From positions 248,001 to 312,000 of the forward strand of contig NZ_CP034858.1 of the NCBI RefSeq assembly GCF_005080845.1: a stretch of 64,000 bases of DNA, given 5' to 3'. The notes under the pieces were generated by a model, which was not told the DNA's origin, made no database searches, and worked only from the letters and a program-made list of their open reading frames with translations. Each line of letters starts with the position of its first letter. The stretch's first letter is position 1. This stretch comes from Buchnera aphidicola (Rhopalosiphum padi). Lineage in GTDB: Bacteria > Pseudomonadota > Gammaproteobacteria > Enterobacterales > Enterobacteriaceae. The position numbers and the translations under genes are program-made. Below, piece by piece: positions 1 to 10,082 of this stretch.

Positions 1-732
1 AATTGTTTGTAATTTTTTGTCGATACTCAGTATTAAATTATTAGAATTAGATTTATTTATTAAGGATTCATTTTCAATTATTTGTCCTTGATTATCTCTT
101 CTTACTTTTCTTTTTCCTGGTTTTCCTGTTAGATATGAATTAAAACTTTTTTCTATACCTTCAATTCCTTCTCCATCTATATTGTTTATCCCAATTAATT
201 GAGCTGCGATTTCTCCTGAAGGATAATATCGTTTTGATTCTTCTATTAAAAAAACTCCTGGTAATTTTAATGCTTTAATATAATCTCCAATTTCTGGATT
301 AATTTGACGAGCTAAATAAATAAACTTAATATTTTTATCTGAGTTAATACGAAATATTATTTTTTTTAATGGAATTGATAATATCTCTGATAACGCTTTC
401 CAACGTATATTGTTTGTAATATCGTTTATGTTGACAATAACTGTTGGATCTATAAATACTGCGTTTACTGGAACAGCTACAGCCAATGGATATCCTGATC
501 GATCATTAATTATTCCTCTTCTACTTATTACTGATTGTATTCTTAGTGTTCTGCGATCTCCTTCATATGATAGTTTTTTAGAATTAATTATTTGAAGGAA
601 TACTATGCGTGATGTTAAAATCACTAAAAATAAAAAAACAATACTGCATAATGTTATAAAACGCCAGTTTATATAAATTATTTTTTTTTTTCTTTTTTCT
701 TTAAATAAGTTTGTTTTTTTTTTCGTATACAT
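1..732 (-). CDS. ftsI: FtsI (penicillin-binding protein 3), N-terminal part, cut by window edge
   Basis: Septum-specific peptidoglycan transpeptidase of the divisome. Only the first 244 codons are in the window; the frame is still open at base 1, so the transpeptidase domain with its SxxK serine lies outside. Visible: a lysine-rich cytoplasmic tail, one membrane segment at about residues 25-43 starting INWRFITLC, then the PBP dimerisation/pedestal domain with the family signature [10 protein letters not shown] and later [11 protein letters not shown] and GIEGIEKSF, all matching E. coli FtsI. ATG at 732 is the natural start. An in-frame A11 run encodes residues 15-17 (Lys-Lys-Lys). It follows ftsL, as in the E. 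coli dcw cluster; murE and the rest would lie beyond the window. Identification is firm. Confidence 0.96.
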   Translation of the reverse strand, partial: MYTKKKTNLFKEKRKKKIIYINWRFITLCSIVFLFLVILTSRIVFLQIINSKKLSYEGDRRTLRIQSVISRRGIINDRSGYPLAVAVPVNAVFIDPTVIVNINDITNNIRWKALSEILSIPLKKIIFRINSDKNIKFIYLARQINPEIGDYIKALKLPGVFLIEESKRYYPSGEIAAQLIGINNIDGEGIEGIEKSFNSYLTGKPGKRKVRRDNQGQIIENESLINKSNSNNLILSIDKKLQTI

Positions 733-788
733 TTTTAGATATCTATTATATTTTAGACATGTTTTTTATTTAATTAAAATATTAATTT

Positions 789-1039
789 CTAATTAATAGA
801 AGTTGTGGAAATAGCATTTTTTTCGATAATTAAATTTCTCCATTCATCGTCTTTTTTTTTTGTTTTAAACTTAAATTTTCTTCTTCAGCAATTAGCAAAC
901 GAGTATTGTAAACTACAATAACAACAGAATTAGCGGATAAAATAATTGCTAATAGTAAAATTAGATGAATTTTTCCATATAAAAAAAAATCTTTTTTAAT
1001 TATTTTTGGTAAATCATAACGTTTTATTTTCATATTCAT
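789..1039 (-). CDS. ftsL: FtsL division protein, frameshifted at an A10 tract
   Basis: Small bitopic divisome protein that recruits FtsI with FtsB/FtsQ. The uninterrupted frame (830-1039) gives 69 residues: a short cytoplasmic tail, a membrane segment at about residues 24-43, then [14 protein letters not shown], which matches E. coli HHTRLLTAQREQ. After Gln60 the frame enters an A10 run (plus-strand T run 852-861) and ends with TMNGEI. In the next frame the conserved continuation is present: [13 protein letters not shown], aligning with E. coli DIEWRNLILEENA, followed by a stop at 789-791. Adding one A (11 instead of 10) joins the two into an 83-residue protein, still shorter than E. coli's 121. 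The ATG at 1039 overlaps the rsmH stop as ATGA. Slippage, a recent decay mutation or a base-calling error are all possible. Confidence 0.8.
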
Positions 1040-1974
1040 TCTTTTAATTCAGCTATTCGAAGTACGGAGCTACGAGATCTAGAATTTTTTTTAATTTCTT
1101 TCAAGGTTGGGAAGATTCGATTGATAATTTTTAATTTACATGTTTTTAGTTTATTTAGTTGGTTTTCTGTAATAGGTAAACCGTATGGAACAGTAGCTTT
1201 TTTGCTATTTTTAATCATAAAATTTTTTACTATTCTATCTTCTAAAGAATGAAAAGTAATAATAGACAGACGACCTCCTGGCTTTAATATTTGTAATGTA
1301 TTTTCTAATCCTTGTTTGATTTCTTCTAATTCTTGATTGATATAAATTCTGATTGCTTGAAAAGTTCTTCTAGCAGGATGTTTAAATTTATTTTTTATAG
1401 GTGTTGCTTTTTTTATAATTTCTACTAGTTCAAAGGTGCTTTTTATTTTCTTTGTTTTGCAATAGTTTTTTATCGCATAGGCAATTCTTTTTGAAAATCG
1501 CTCTTCTCCAAAGTTTTTTAAAACAAAATAAATTTCTTTCATATCACTTTTGAAAAGCCAGTCTGAAGCAGAAATACCGCAATTTGGATTCATTCTCATA
1601 TCTAAAGGGCCGTTTTTTTTAAATGAAAAACCCCTTTTTTCATCTTCTATTTGAAGTGATGATGTTCCAAGATCAAATAAGATTCCATTAACTTTTCCAA
1701 TAATATTTTTATATTTTGCATAACTTAAAATTTTTGAAAAGTTTTCATGAATAATATGAAAACGTTTGTCTTTAATTTGATTTCCTATAAACACAGAATT
1801 TGGGTCTCTATCAATAGAATAGAGTTTTCCTTCTTGTCCTAATTTTTTTAAAATTGCAATAGAATGGCCACCCATGCCAAATGTACCATCAATATAAATA
1901 CCGTTTTTTTTTATTTTTAATGATTCTATTAGTTCTTTTTTCATTACAGAAATATGTTTGATTGTTTGATTCAT
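1036..1974 (-). CDS. rsmH: 16S rRNA m4C1402 methyltransferase RsmH (MraW)
   Basis: SAM-dependent methyltransferase that N4-methylates C1402 of 16S rRNA. The SAM-binding motif GTFGMGGHS (residues 30-38) follows the typical N-terminus [14 protein letters not shown], and the C-terminus keeps [13 protein letters not shown] and [11 protein letters not shown]. The frame is open upstream to 2022, but the ATG at 1974 places the start where E. coli begins and gives 312 residues (E. coli 313), so I prefer it. The stop overlaps the ftsL ATG by 4 bases, which suggests translational coupling. In E. coli mraZ and cra separate this gene from ilvH; both are missing here and only about 160 bases remain. Confidence 0.96.
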   Translation of the reverse strand: MNQTIKHISVMKKELIESLKIKKNGIYIDGTFGMGGHSIAILKKLGQEGKLYSIDRDPNSVFIGNQIKDKRFHIIHENFSKILSYAKYKNIIGKVNGILFDLGTSSLQIEDEKRGFSFKKNGPLDMRMNPNCGISASDWLFKSDMKEIYFVLKNFGEERFSKRIAYAIKNYCKTKKIKSTFELVEIIKKATPIKNKFKHPARRTFQAIRIYINQELEEIKQGLENTLQILKPGGRLSIITFHSLEDRIVKNFMIKNSKKATVPYGLPITENQLNKLKTCKLKIINRIFPTLKEIKKNSRSRSSVLRIAELKE

Positions 1975-2136
1975 AGTGGAATATACATGATATAAATGAA
2001 GAAGGTACATGGTCATTTTCATTTGAAAATAACCATGTTTAATATATTTTTTTTGATAAATTATTTTGAAATATTTTATGTGTATAAATAAAAATACTTT
2101 TTTAGATAGAAATTAATTTTTTACTTTATAACAAAA

Positions 2137-2613
2137 TCAACCGCGAGAAATGCCGACTATTCCAGAACGAGTCATTTCAATAATTTCTGATATATTTCTA
2201 ATTATTTTAAGAAAAGAATCTAGTTTTTTTGTAGTACCAGCAAGCTGTAACACATATGTTGTAGGTGTTATATCTACAATTTGTCCTCGAAATACTTCAG
2301 TAATATGTTTAATGTCATCTTTTTTACAGTTATTTGTTTGTACCTTTAACAACATTATTTCACGTTCTATATGAGAATTTTGTCCAATTTTTATTACTCT
2401 TAATACATCAATTAATTTATGTAGTTGTTTTTCAATTTGTTCAATAGATTTTTCATTTCCGATTGTTTGTATAGTCATTTTTGATAGAGAAGGATCTTCT
2501 GTCGGTGCAACTGTAATTGTTTCTATATTGTAACCTCTTTGTGAAAACAATCCTATCACTCGTGATAATGCACCTGATTCATTTTCTAAGAGAACAGATA
2601 AAATTCTTCGCAT
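2137..2613 (-). CDS. ilvH: Acetolactate synthase III regulatory subunit IlvH
   Basis: Small subunit of acetohydroxyacid synthase, the first common enzyme of valine, leucine and isoleucine synthesis; it activates IlvI and carries valine feedback. 158 residues against 163 in E. coli. The N-terminal ACT domain (about residues 3-75) is nearly identical to E. coli, beginning [18 protein letters not shown]. Gly14 and Ser17, sites of valine-resistant E. coli mutants as I recall, are unchanged, so feedback may be retained. The C-terminal domain ends [12 protein letters not shown]; the last few E. coli residues are absent. It lies 3 bases after the ilvI stop and is surely co-transcribed with it. Confidence 0.97.
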   Translation of the reverse strand: MRRILSVLLENESGALSRVIGLFSQRGYNIETITVAPTEDPSLSKMTIQTIGNEKSIEQIEKQLHKLIDVLRVIKIGQNSHIEREIMLLKVQTNNCKKDDIKHITEVFRGQIVDITPTTYVLQLAGTTKKLDSFLKIIRNISEIIEMTRSGIVGISRG

Positions 2614-2616
2614 ATT

Positions 2617-4332
2617 TTAGGAGACCTCTTTTTTCCTTAACCACATTTCATTCATACCGCCACCTTGAATTTGCATAGGATAAACATGCTCAGAATCATC
2701 TATTTGAATATCTAAAAAAACTAAATTACCTTCAGATAGTTTTTTTAATGCTAACATTAATTTTTCTTCTAATTCTTCGGTTTTTTTTACTCTTAAACCA
2801 ATGTGTCCATATGATTCAACTAACTTTACAAAATCTGGAAGTGAATCCATATAGGAATGTGAATGCCTTCCAGAATAAATCATGTCTTGCCATTGTTTAA
2901 CCATACCTAGAGAAGAATTATTAAGATTTAATATTAAAATTGCAAGATTATATTGTCTTGCTGTAGATAATTCTTGAATATTCATTTGAATACTACCATC
3001 TCCAGTAATACAAATTACTGTAGCTTTTGGTAATGCTAATTTAACGCCTAAAGCAGCAGGTAATCCAAATCCCATAGTACCTAATCCACCTGAATTAATC
3101 CAACGTCTAGGTTTATTAAATTGATAATATAATGCAGTAAACATCTGATGTTGTCCTACATCTGAAGTAATATAGGATGTGCCTTTTGTTAATTTAAAAA
3201 GAGTTTTAATAATTGTTTGTGGTTTTATTTTAGTACTTTTTTTATTATATTCTAAACTTTTAATTTTTTTCCATTCTTCTATAGAAGACCACCATTCTTT
3301 TAAAGAATGAATTTTTTTTTCTTTTTTTATTAATTCAATCATTTCTTTTAAAACTTGTTTAGCATCTCCAACAATAGGGATGTCTGCTGAAACAGTTTTA
3401 GAAATTGAAGTAGGATCAATATCAACATGTAAAATAGTGGCATTTGGACAATATTTTTTTAAATTGTTTGTTGTACGATCATCAAATCGTACACCAATTG
3501 CAAAAATTACATCAGAATAATGCATGGCCATATTAGCTTCGTAAGTACCATGCATACCTAACATAGAAATACTTTGAATATGAGTACCTGGAAATGCACC
3601 TAACCCCATTAAAGATGTTGTTACAGGACAATTAATTTTTTCTGCAAACGTACGCAATTCTTCACTGCTATTAGAACTAATAATTCCTCCACCTGCGTAA
3701 ATAACAGGTTTTTTTGCTTTTAATAGTGTACGAAGTGCTTTTTTAATTTGTCCCTGATGACCTTTAGTTGTTGGATTATAAGAACGTATATGTATGTTTT
3801 CGGGCCATATAAAACTGTATTTATTTGTTTTTTTTAAAATATCTTTTGGCAAATCAATAACTACTGGTCCGGGACGTCCAGTAGATGCTAACCAAAAAGC
3901 TTTTTTAAAAATGATAGGTATATCTTCAGTTTTTTTCACTAAAAAGCTATGTTTGACTATTGGACGAGAAATACCAATCATATCACATTCTTGGAATGCA
4001 TCGTATCCAATTAATGATGAAGCCACTTGACCAGAAATTACTACCATAGGAATAGAATCCATATAAGCTGTGGCAATACCAGTAATAGCATTGGTGGCAC
4101 CCGGCCCTGAAGTCACTAACACAACACCTATTTTTCCAGTAGATCTTGCATATCCATCAGCCATATGAGTTGCTGCTTGTTCGTGTCTTACTAAAATGTG
4201 TTCAACTCCGCCAACAGTTTTAAGAGCATCATAAATATCTAGGACAGCACCACCAGGATAACCAAATATATGCTGTATTCCCTGATTAATTAATGATCTG
4301 ATGACCATTTCGGCTCCTGATAATATTTCCAA
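2617..4332 (-). CDS. ilvI: Acetolactate synthase III catalytic subunit IlvI
   Basis: Thiamine-diphosphate and FAD enzyme condensing pyruvate with pyruvate or 2-oxobutyrate, feeding branched-chain amino acids to the aphid host. 571 residues, collinear with E. coli IlvI. Visible: the catalytic glutamate in [13 protein letters not shown] (Glu51), the [19 protein letters not shown] stretch, and the ThDP-binding motif GDG (444-446) to NN (471-472). The start is a TTG at 4332 preceded by GGAGG five bases upstream, one of the best ribosome binding sites in the window; its position matches the E. coli N-terminus (MEMLSGAEM). The 292-base upstream region contains no gene. Confidence 0.97.
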   Translation of the reverse strand: MEILSGAEMVIRSLINQGIQHIFGYPGGAVLDIYDALKTVGGVEHILVRHEQAATHMADGYARSTGKIGVVLVTSGPGATNAITGIATAYMDSIPMVVISGQVASSLIGYDAFQECDMIGISRPIVKHSFLVKKTEDIPIIFKKAFWLASTGRPGPVVIDLPKDILKKTNKYSFIWPENIHIRSYNPTTKGHQGQIKKALRTLLKAKKPVIYAGGGIISSNSSEELRTFAEKINCPVTTSLMGLGAFPGTHIQSISMLGMHGTYEANMAMHYSDVIFAIGVRFDDRTTNNLKKYCPNATILHVDIDPTSISKTVSADIPIVGDAKQVLKEMIELIKKEKKIHSLKEWWSSIEEWKKIKSLEYNKKSTKIKPQTIIKTLFKLTKGTSYITSDVGQHQMFTALYYQFNKPRRWINSGGLGTMGFGLPAALGVKLALPKATVICITGDGSIQMNIQELSTARQYNLAILILNLNNSSLGMVKQWQDMIYSGRHSHSYMDSLPDFVKLVESYGHIGLRVKKTEELEEKLMLALKKLSEGNLVFLDIQIDDSEHVYPMQIQGGGMNEMWLRKKEVS

Positions 4333-4401
4333 TTTTTCCTCCAGGATGCTAATTTATTAGGTTTTATTTCCTAGTTTTCTATTTGTAGTTTATCCTGATA
4401 G

Positions 4402-4415
4402 TTTATCTAGATAAA
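4402..4415. repeat. 14-bp perfect palindrome upstream of ilvI
   Basis: TTTATCTAGATAAA is a perfect palindrome 70-83 bases upstream of the ilvI TTG start, inside the 292-base space between apbE and ilvI. I see no other structured element in that space. It could be a fold in the ilvIH leader or an operator relic; E. coli ilvIH is controlled by Lrp, but this site does not look like an Lrp consensus. AT-rich sequence produces palindromes by chance, so a function is not claimed. Confidence 0.4.
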
Positions 4416-4624
4416 AAAAGAATAATTTAATATTATTAAAAAAATTTTAAATAAATATTTTTATTTTTAATACAATTACTTAATTTAAAATTTGTAGAAA
4501 ACTTGATTTTTTTAGTTTAATTAATTGAATTATTTTATTATTACAAATATATTAAATATTATCAATCAATTGAAATAATTTATATAAATTTGTTTTATTA
4601 AAATACTCGAGTTAGTATTTAATA

Positions 4625-5659
4625 CTAATTTATATTTTTACCACTAATTAAAAATTTTTTAAAACAGGGTGATATCCATGTTGAAAACGTATTATCTTTT
4701 TTAGTTATAAAACAGGCTGCTAAATTTTCTTTTAATGCCAACACCTTGGCTTTTTTAAAACCCAAAATAAGTAATGCACTATCCCAACCATCAGCTTCTA
4801 AAGCAGTTGATGAAATCACGCTTACTGATATTAAGTTATGTGTTACAGGAATTCCTGTTTTAGGATCAATCAGATGTGATATTTTTTTACCTTTTAAATA
4901 ATAATAATTGCGATAAGTACCAGCTGTACTAATTGATTCATTTTTTAAACCAACTAATAAATGAATTGATTTTATTTTATCAGTAGGTTTTTGAATTGCA
5001 ATAATTTTAGGACTTTCTTTTCTTTTTGTTTTAACTAAAACTGTACCTCCTACTGAAATGGTATAATTTTCTATTCCTTCTTTTTTAAGAATAGAAGAAA
5101 GGTGATCTGCTGCAAATCCTTCGCCTAATGTAGAAAGATTAATTTTAATACCATCTAAATTCTTTTTGATATAATTCCCAGTAGAATTACTAATTAGTTT
5201 TAAATGTTGAATTCCCGTAAGAGCAATATTTTTTTTTATTTTATTAATAGATGGATAGAGATACAGTTTTTTTTGTTCACCAAACCCCCATATATTAATT
5301 AAATTACCAATTGTAATATCTAGTTTTCCAGAAGTTTTTTTATTAATTTTTAACGCTGTTGAAATAATTTTAAAAAAACTTTCATTGATAACTAACAGTT
5401 TATTTTTTTTTATTTTGTTAAATTTAGATACTAAAGAATTTTCTTTCCAAGAAGATAGTAGTTCTTCATCTTCATTTAAGTTTTTTTGTATTAAATTTTT
5501 TATATATAATTTATTTGGTACATAAGGAACGTTCACTTGCCAATATGTACCCATAGTTCTTCCTTTTAATTTTGTAAATTTTTTTTCTTCATTTTTGTGT
5601 AAAATAGTAAAAAGCATTAAAAATAAAAAAAAAATACTGAACATAATATTTAAAATCAT
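4625..5659 (-). CDS. apbE: FAD:protein FMN transferase ApbE
   Basis: Mg-dependent flavin transferase that attaches FMN to threonines of Rnf/Nqr subunits. About 344 residues from the ATG at 5659 (a TTG at 5668 is an alternative; E. coli has 351). Family motifs: KGRTMGTYWQV near the N-terminus, DITIGNLINIWGFG, NLSTLGEGFAADHL, SISTAGTYRNYY, and LEADGWDSALLILG with the conserved metal-site acid. The first 20 or so residues are hydrophobic (MILNIMFSIFFLFLMLF) but lack the lipobox cysteine of E. coli ApbE, so it is probably anchored by an uncleaved segment rather than lipidated. It stands alone on the minus strand, divergent from degP, and is not in its E. coli neighbourhood. Confidence 0.92.
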   Translation of the reverse strand: MILNIMFSIFFLFLMLFTILHKNEEKKFTKLKGRTMGTYWQVNVPYVPNKLYIKNLIQKNLNEDEELLSSWKENSLVSKFNKIKKNKLLVINESFFKIISTALKINKKTSGKLDITIGNLINIWGFGEQKKLYLYPSINKIKKNIALTGIQHLKLISNSTGNYIKKNLDGIKINLSTLGEGFAADHLSSILKKEGIENYTISVGGTVLVKTKRKESPKIIAIQKPTDKIKSIHLLVGLKNESISTAGTYRNYYYLKGKKISHLIDPKTGIPVTHNLISVSVISSTALEADGWDSALLILGFKKAKVLALKENLAACFITKKDNTFSTWISPCFKKFLISGKNIN

Positions 5660-5867
5660 TGATGTCAAATTATCCGTTTAAATAAAAAAATTTATTATAA
5701 ATTATTTTTATATTTTAATTTAATAAATTTATTTTTTTATTTTCTCCTAAGCATCGATGGAGTTAATTAAAGATGGAGTGTATACTAAAAATTTATTGTG
5801 ATTTAATAGTAATATTTTTTAGTGGTTTTATTTATAAGATCAGATTGTAATTTACGAGAAATAAACG

Positions 5868-7304
5868 ATGAAAAGAATAAATATAGTATTAAGCGGGATA
5901 ATGCTTGTTTTAACGCTATTACTAAGTTTTGGAATGTCTTGGGGAAATAAAACTTTTACTTATTCTCAAAACATTCCTTCTGTACAACCAGCTCCTAGTT
6001 TAGCTCCGATGCTGGAAAAAGTTATGCCTTCAGTTATTAGTATTAATATTGAAGGAAGTACTGTAGTTCACACTTCTCGCTTACCTCATCAATTTCAACC
6101 ATTTTTTGGTCATAATTCTCCATTTTGTCAGGGTAATTCACCATTTCGAAATTCTCCTTTTTGTCATTCTAATCCAAATTCTAACAGTATGCATGAAAAA
6201 TTTCATGCATTGGGTTCTGGTGTAATTATTAATGCTGACAAAGCATATGCTGTAACAAATAATCATGTTGTAGAAAATGCAAATAAAATTCAAGTACAAT
6301 TAAGTGACGGACGTCGTTATGAAGCGTGCATAATTGGTAAAGACGCTCGTTCCGATATTGCTTTAATACAATTAAAAAATGCAAAAAATTTAAGTGCAAT
6401 AAAAATTGCTGATTCTGATACACTTCGGGTAGGTGACTATACTGTAGCAATTGGTAATCCATACGGTCTTGGTGAAACTGTGACTTCTGGTATTGTTTCC
6501 GCTTTAGGACGAAGTGGATTAAATATTGAGCATTACGAAAATTTTATTCAAACTGATGCAGCTATTAACAGAGGCAATTCTGGTGGAGCATTAGTTAATT
6601 TAAACGGTGAATTAATAGGTATTAATACTGCAATATTGGCACCAGATGGAGGTAATATTGGAATTGGATTTGCTATTCCTGGAAACATGGTTAAAAACCT
6701 TACAGAACAAATGGTAAAATTTGGACAAGTAAAACGTGGAGAACTTGGTATAATAGGTATGGAATTAAATTCAGATTTAGCTAATGTGATGAAAATAAAT
6801 GCTCAAAAAGGCGCATTTGTAAGTCAAGTTTTACCCGATTCTTCTGCTTTTCATGCAGGTATTAAAGCTGGCGATATTATTGTTTCCTTAAATAAAAAAT
6901 CAATTTCGAGTTTTGCAGCATTACGTGCTGAAGTGGGATCTTTACCAGTATCTACTAAAATGGAATTAGGAATATTTCGAAATGGAATAACTAAAAATGT
7001 CATTGTTGAATTAAAAGCATCTTTAAAAACGAGTATTAGTTTAGGGGATATTTATACGGGAGTCGAAGGTGCTGATTTAAGTGATTATTCCTTAAATGGA
7101 CAAAAAGGTGTAAAGATAGAAAATGTAAAACTGAATACTCAAGCGTCAAAAATTGGTTTTAAGAAAGATGATATCATTGTAGAAGTAAATCAAAAATTAA
7201 TAAATAATTTAAATGATTTAAAAAATATTTTAGATTTAAAGCCAAATATATTAGTTTTTAGTGTGAAAAGAGGAAGTAATAGTATTTACTTAGTAAGTGA
7301 ATAA
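5868..7304 (+). CDS. degP: Periplasmic serine protease/chaperone DegP (HtrA)
   Basis: Quality-control protease and chaperone of the envelope. 478 residues (E. coli 474). N-terminal export signal with a hydrophobic stretch at residues 7-22, then PSLAPMLEKVMPSVISIN as in E. coli. The catalytic triad is intact: His133 in NNHVV, Asp163 in RSDIALI, Ser238 in GNSGG. The long LA loop with the cysteine-containing SPFCQ and SPFCH segments is present. PDZ1 starts near residue 285 (GELGIIGMEL) and PDZ2 near 395, ending SNSIYLVSE. ATG start at 5868, 208 bases from divergent apbE. A GC-rich terminator follows. No sigma-E consensus promoter was recognised upstream. Confidence 0.97.
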   Translation: MKRINIVLSGIMLVLTLLLSFGMSWGNKTFTYSQNIPSVQPAPSLAPMLEKVMPSVISINIEGSTVVHTSRLPHQFQPFFGHNSPFCQGNSPFRNSPFCHSNPNSNSMHEKFHALGSGVIINADKAYAVTNNHVVENANKIQVQLSDGRRYEACIIGKDARSDIALIQLKNAKNLSAIKIADSDTLRVGDYTVAIGNPYGLGETVTSGIVSALGRSGLNIEHYENFIQTDAAINRGNSGGALVNLNGELIGINTAILAPDGGNIGIGFAIPGNMVKNLTEQMVKFGQVKRGELGIIGMELNSDLANVMKINAQKGAFVSQVLPDSSAFHAGIKAGDIIVSLNKKSISSFAALRAEVGSLPVSTKMELGIFRNGITKNVIVELKASLKTSISLGDIYTGVEGADLSDYSLNGQKGVKIENVKLNTQASKIGFKKDDIIVEVNQKLINNLNDLKNILDLKPNILVFSVKRGSNSIYLVSE

Positions 7305-7317
7305 CTATTTTATCGTT

Positions 7318-7344
7318 CCGCCCGATACATAACCGGGCGGTTTT
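7318..7344 (+). terminator. Rho-independent terminator of degP
   Basis: A perfect 7-bp stem, CCGCCCG (7318-7324) with CGGGCGG (7334-7340), encloses a 9-base loop and is followed by TTTT and a further T-rich run on the plus strand. It starts 14 bases after the degP stop and ends 8 bases before the end of the convergent dapD gene. Such a GC-rich stem stands out in this AT-rich sequence, so it looks selected. The minus side has no T run, so it serves degP rather than dapD. Confidence 0.85.
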
Positions 7345-7351
7345 CATTTTT

Positions 7352-8176
7352 TTATTTTGTACCGCGTAAAAGTTGATTAATTTCTACTTTATTAAGTGTT
7401 TTAGAATCTACTTTTTTAACAATAATTGCAGCATATAAATTATATTTCCCATTCTGTGATGGTAAGCTTCCAGAAACTACTACAGAGTTAGCCGGTACTC
7501 TTCCATATAAAATTTCTCCTGTTTCTCTATTATAAACTTTAGTACTTTGTCCTATAAATACTCCCATAGAGATCACTGAACCTTCTTCTACAATTACCCC
7601 TTCTACTATTTCGGAACGTGCTCCAATAAAACAATTATCTTCAATAATCGTAGGATTATTTTGAAGAGGTTCTAAAACACCCCCTATACCTACACCACCA
7701 GATAAATGCACATTTTTTCCAATTTGAGCACAAGAACCTACAGTGGCCCAAGTATCTATCATAGTTCCTTGATCTATATATGCACCAATATTTATATATG
7801 ATGGCATTATAATAGTATTAGCGTTAATAAATGATCCATACCGAATTGTAGCTGGTGGAACTACTCGAATTTTTTCTTCTTTAAATTTTTTTTCATTATA
7901 ATTTTCGTATTTAAGAGGAATTTTATCGTAGTAGTTACTAATACTACCTTGGAATATATTATTTGTATTTAAATACATATACAATAAAATTGCTTTTTTT
8001 AACCATTGATGTGTAATCCACACATTTTCTTTTTTTTCTGAAATTCTAATTTTTCCACTATTTAATAATTTAATAATATGATGAATTGTTTGATGCGTTT
8101 CAACATCAATGTTTTTAATATTAATTTCATTTTTTTTTACATAAGCATTTTCAATAATTTCTTTGTATTTTCTCAT
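7352..8176 (-). CDS. dapD: Tetrahydrodipicolinate N-succinyltransferase DapD
   Basis: Succinyl-CoA-dependent step of the lysine/diaminopimelate pathway, needed for both peptidoglycan and lysine supply. 274 residues, exactly the E. coli length. An N-terminal helical domain (about 1-100) is followed by a left-handed beta-helix of hexapeptide repeats (about 105-240) containing [25 protein letters not shown] and [13 protein letters not shown], nearly identical to E. coli. The C-terminus is [10 protein letters not shown]. It is convergent with degP and lies 50 bases downstream of map; glnD, which separates dapD and map in E. coli, is missing. Confidence 0.97.
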   Translation of the reverse strand: MRKYKEIIENAYVKKNEINIKNIDVETHQTIHHIIKLLNSGKIRISEKKENVWITHQWLKKAILLYMYLNTNNIFQGSISNYYDKIPLKYENYNEKKFKEEKIRVVPPATIRYGSFINANTIIMPSYINIGAYIDQGTMIDTWATVGSCAQIGKNVHLSGGVGIGGVLEPLQNNPTIIEDNCFIGARSEIVEGVIVEEGSVISMGVFIGQSTKVYNRETGEILYGRVPANSVVVSGSLPSQNGKYNLYAAIIVKKVDSKTLNKVEINQLLRGTK

Positions 8177-8226
8177 TTTTTAAATTAACCTGATTAAATA
8201 TGTTATTAAATTTTTCCTAGATATAA

Positions 8227-9012
8227 CTATTTATTAATAAACTTGGATGGTATTATTTCATTTTTCTGCCATGTTAAAACATCACATCCGTTTTCTATTA
8301 TTAGTACAGTATGTTCATATTGTGCAGATAGAGAATGATCTTTTGTTTTAACAGTCCAACCATCTTTCATACATTTTACTTCATGACTTCCTGCATTAAT
8401 CATAGGTTCAATAGTAAAAATCATTCCCTTTTCTAGAATAATATTACTTTTGTTTTTATAATGCAGTACATATGGTTCTTCATGAAATGAACGTCCAATA
8501 CCATGACCACAATATTCTTTTACAACTGAAAAATTATTATTTTCGACGTAATTCTGAATGACTTCACCAATTTTGTATAGCGGTATCCCTGGTTTTAATA
8601 TATTTAAAGATTTATATAGACTTTCTTGAGCAATTTTACACAAACGTCTAGATAAAGTGCTTGTTTTTCCTACAAGAAACATTTTTGAAGTATCTGCATG
8701 ATAATTGTTTTTTATAATTGTAATATCGATATTAACTATGTCTCCTGATTTTAAAATTTGATTTTTATTTGGAATTCCATGGCATACTACGTCATTAATA
8801 GAAACACAAATAGATTTTGGAAAACCATGATAGCCTAAACATGCTGAAACAGCTTTTTTTTTAATAATAAAATCGTGGCAAATATTATTAATTTCGTCTG
8901 TACTTATATCAGGTTTAATATATTTTTCGATCATTTCTAATACTTCTGCAGCTATTTTCCCAGATATTTTCATTCTTTCAATTTCTGATTCTGTTTTTAT
9001 TATGCAATTCAT
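8227..9012 (-). CDS. map: Methionine aminopeptidase, type I
   Basis: Removes initiator methionine from nascent proteins. 261 residues (E. coli 264). The five metal ligands of the pita-bread fold can be placed: Asp96 and Asp107 in VNIDITIIKNNYHADTSK, His170 in EYCGHGIG, Glu202 in TIEPM, Glu233 in QYEHTV; the substrate-site histidine is in CHGIPN. Divergent from rpsB, as in E. coli, across a 294-base space. ATG at 9012. Confidence 0.97.
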   Translation of the reverse strand: MNCIIKTESEIERMKISGKIAAEVLEMIEKYIKPDISTDEINNICHDFIIKKKAVSACLGYHGFPKSICVSINDVVCHGIPNKNQILKSGDIVNIDITIIKNNYHADTSKMFLVGKTSTLSRRLCKIAQESLYKSLNILKPGIPLYKIGEVIQNYVENNNFSVVKEYCGHGIGRSFHEEPYVLHYKNKSNIILEKGMIFTIEPMINAGSHEVKCMKDGWTVKTKDHSLSAQYEHTVLIIENGCDVLTWQKNEIIPSKFINK

Positions 9013-9116
9013 AATATTTAGCCGCTTTTTAGATTTAATAAAATTTAGAATATTTAAATTATACGTTTAAAATCCTACTTGAAAATAATTTTTTGTTTTA
9101 TTATTTAATTAATATA

Positions 9117-9145
9117 TTGAAATAAAAAGTAAAAGACGTTAATAA
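9117..9145 (+). promoter_or_regulatory. Candidate sigma-70 promoter for rpsB-tsf
   Basis: TTGAAA (9117-9122), a 17-base spacer and TAATAA (9140-9145) lie about 160 bases upstream of the rpsB ATG, in the divergent map/rpsB space (9013-9306). The spacing is ideal, but in sequence this AT-rich near-matches arise often. The remaining leader, about 150 bases, could carry the S2 autoregulatory site known in E. coli; I could not recognise one. Nothing else was seen in this space. Confidence 0.3.
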
Positions 9146-9306
9146 TTATTATTATTCTTAATATTGAATATGATATATTTATATTAAATTCATTTTTATA
9201 AATGAAATATGATTTTTTTATTTATAAAGTTTTTATTTGGCATGAATTATTTAAAAATGTATTGTTCTGATATTTTTATTAAACTTTTTTATTTTAAGGA
9301 ATAGTT

Positions 9307-10041
9307 ATGGAAATAGTATCAATGCGAGATATGTTAAAAGCAGGAGTTCATTTTGGTCATCAAACACGTTATTGGAACCCAAAAATGAAACCTTTTATTT
9401 TTGGTTCTCGAAATAAAGTACACATTATTAATTTGGAAAAAACTCTTCCAATGTTTAATTTTGCTTTATCTGAATTAAAGAAGATTTCTTTTAAAAAAGG
9501 GAAAATATTGTTTGTAGGCACTAAAAGAGCTGCTAGTAAAAAAGTAAAAGAAACAGCTTTAAATTGTAATCAATTTTATGTTAATCATCGTTGGTTAGGA
9601 GGAATGCTAACTAACTGGAAAACTGTTCGCCAATCTATAAAACGTTTAAAAGATTTAGAAATAGAATCACAAGACGGTACTTTTTTAAAACTTACGAAGA
9701 AAGAAGCTTTGATAAGAACACGAGAATTATCTAAGTTAGAAAATAGTTTAGGTGGTATTAAAAATATGGGAGGTTTACCTGATTGTTTATTTGTAATTGA
9801 TGCTGCTCATGAAAACATTGCAATTAAAGAAGCAAACAATTTAGGAATTCCCGTGTTTGCTATAGTTGATACTAATTCTAATCCTGATGGTGTGGATTAT
9901 GTAATTCCTGGGAACGATGATGCCATCAGATCAGTGACATTATATTTACAAGCTGTATCAATTAGTATTTCCAAAAACCAAAATTGTAACTCATTTAGTG
10001 AAATGTTGTTAGATGCAGATAAAAACATAAGTATAGAATAA
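9307..10041 (+). CDS. rpsB: 30S ribosomal protein S2
   Basis: Small-subunit protein bound late near the S1 site. 244 residues (E. coli 241), almost collinear: [29 protein letters not shown] at the start, [38 protein letters not shown] and the conserved segment ending [19 protein letters not shown]. The C-terminal tail diverges. AGGA lies just upstream of the ATG. First gene of the rpsB-tsf-pyrH-frr-dxr-uppS series, same order as E. coli. Confidence 0.98.
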   Translation: MEIVSMRDMLKAGVHFGHQTRYWNPKMKPFIFGSRNKVHIINLEKTLPMFNFALSELKKISFKKGKILFVGTKRAASKKVKETALNCNQFYVNHRWLGGMLTNWKTVRQSIKRLKDLEIESQDGTFLKLTKKEALIRTRELSKLENSLGGIKNMGGLPDCLFVIDAAHENIAIKEANNLGIPVFAIVDTNSNPDGVDYVIPGNDDAIRSVTLYLQAVSISISKNQNCNSFSEMLLDADKNISIE

Positions 10042-10082
10042 CAATTACGTGTTTTTATTTTAAAGTAGAAGAGGAAATAATT

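Noticed and set aside
1975-2022. Upstream extension of rsmH
   Set aside because: E. coli RsmH begins at the position of the internal ATG at 1974; the extension has no counterpart.
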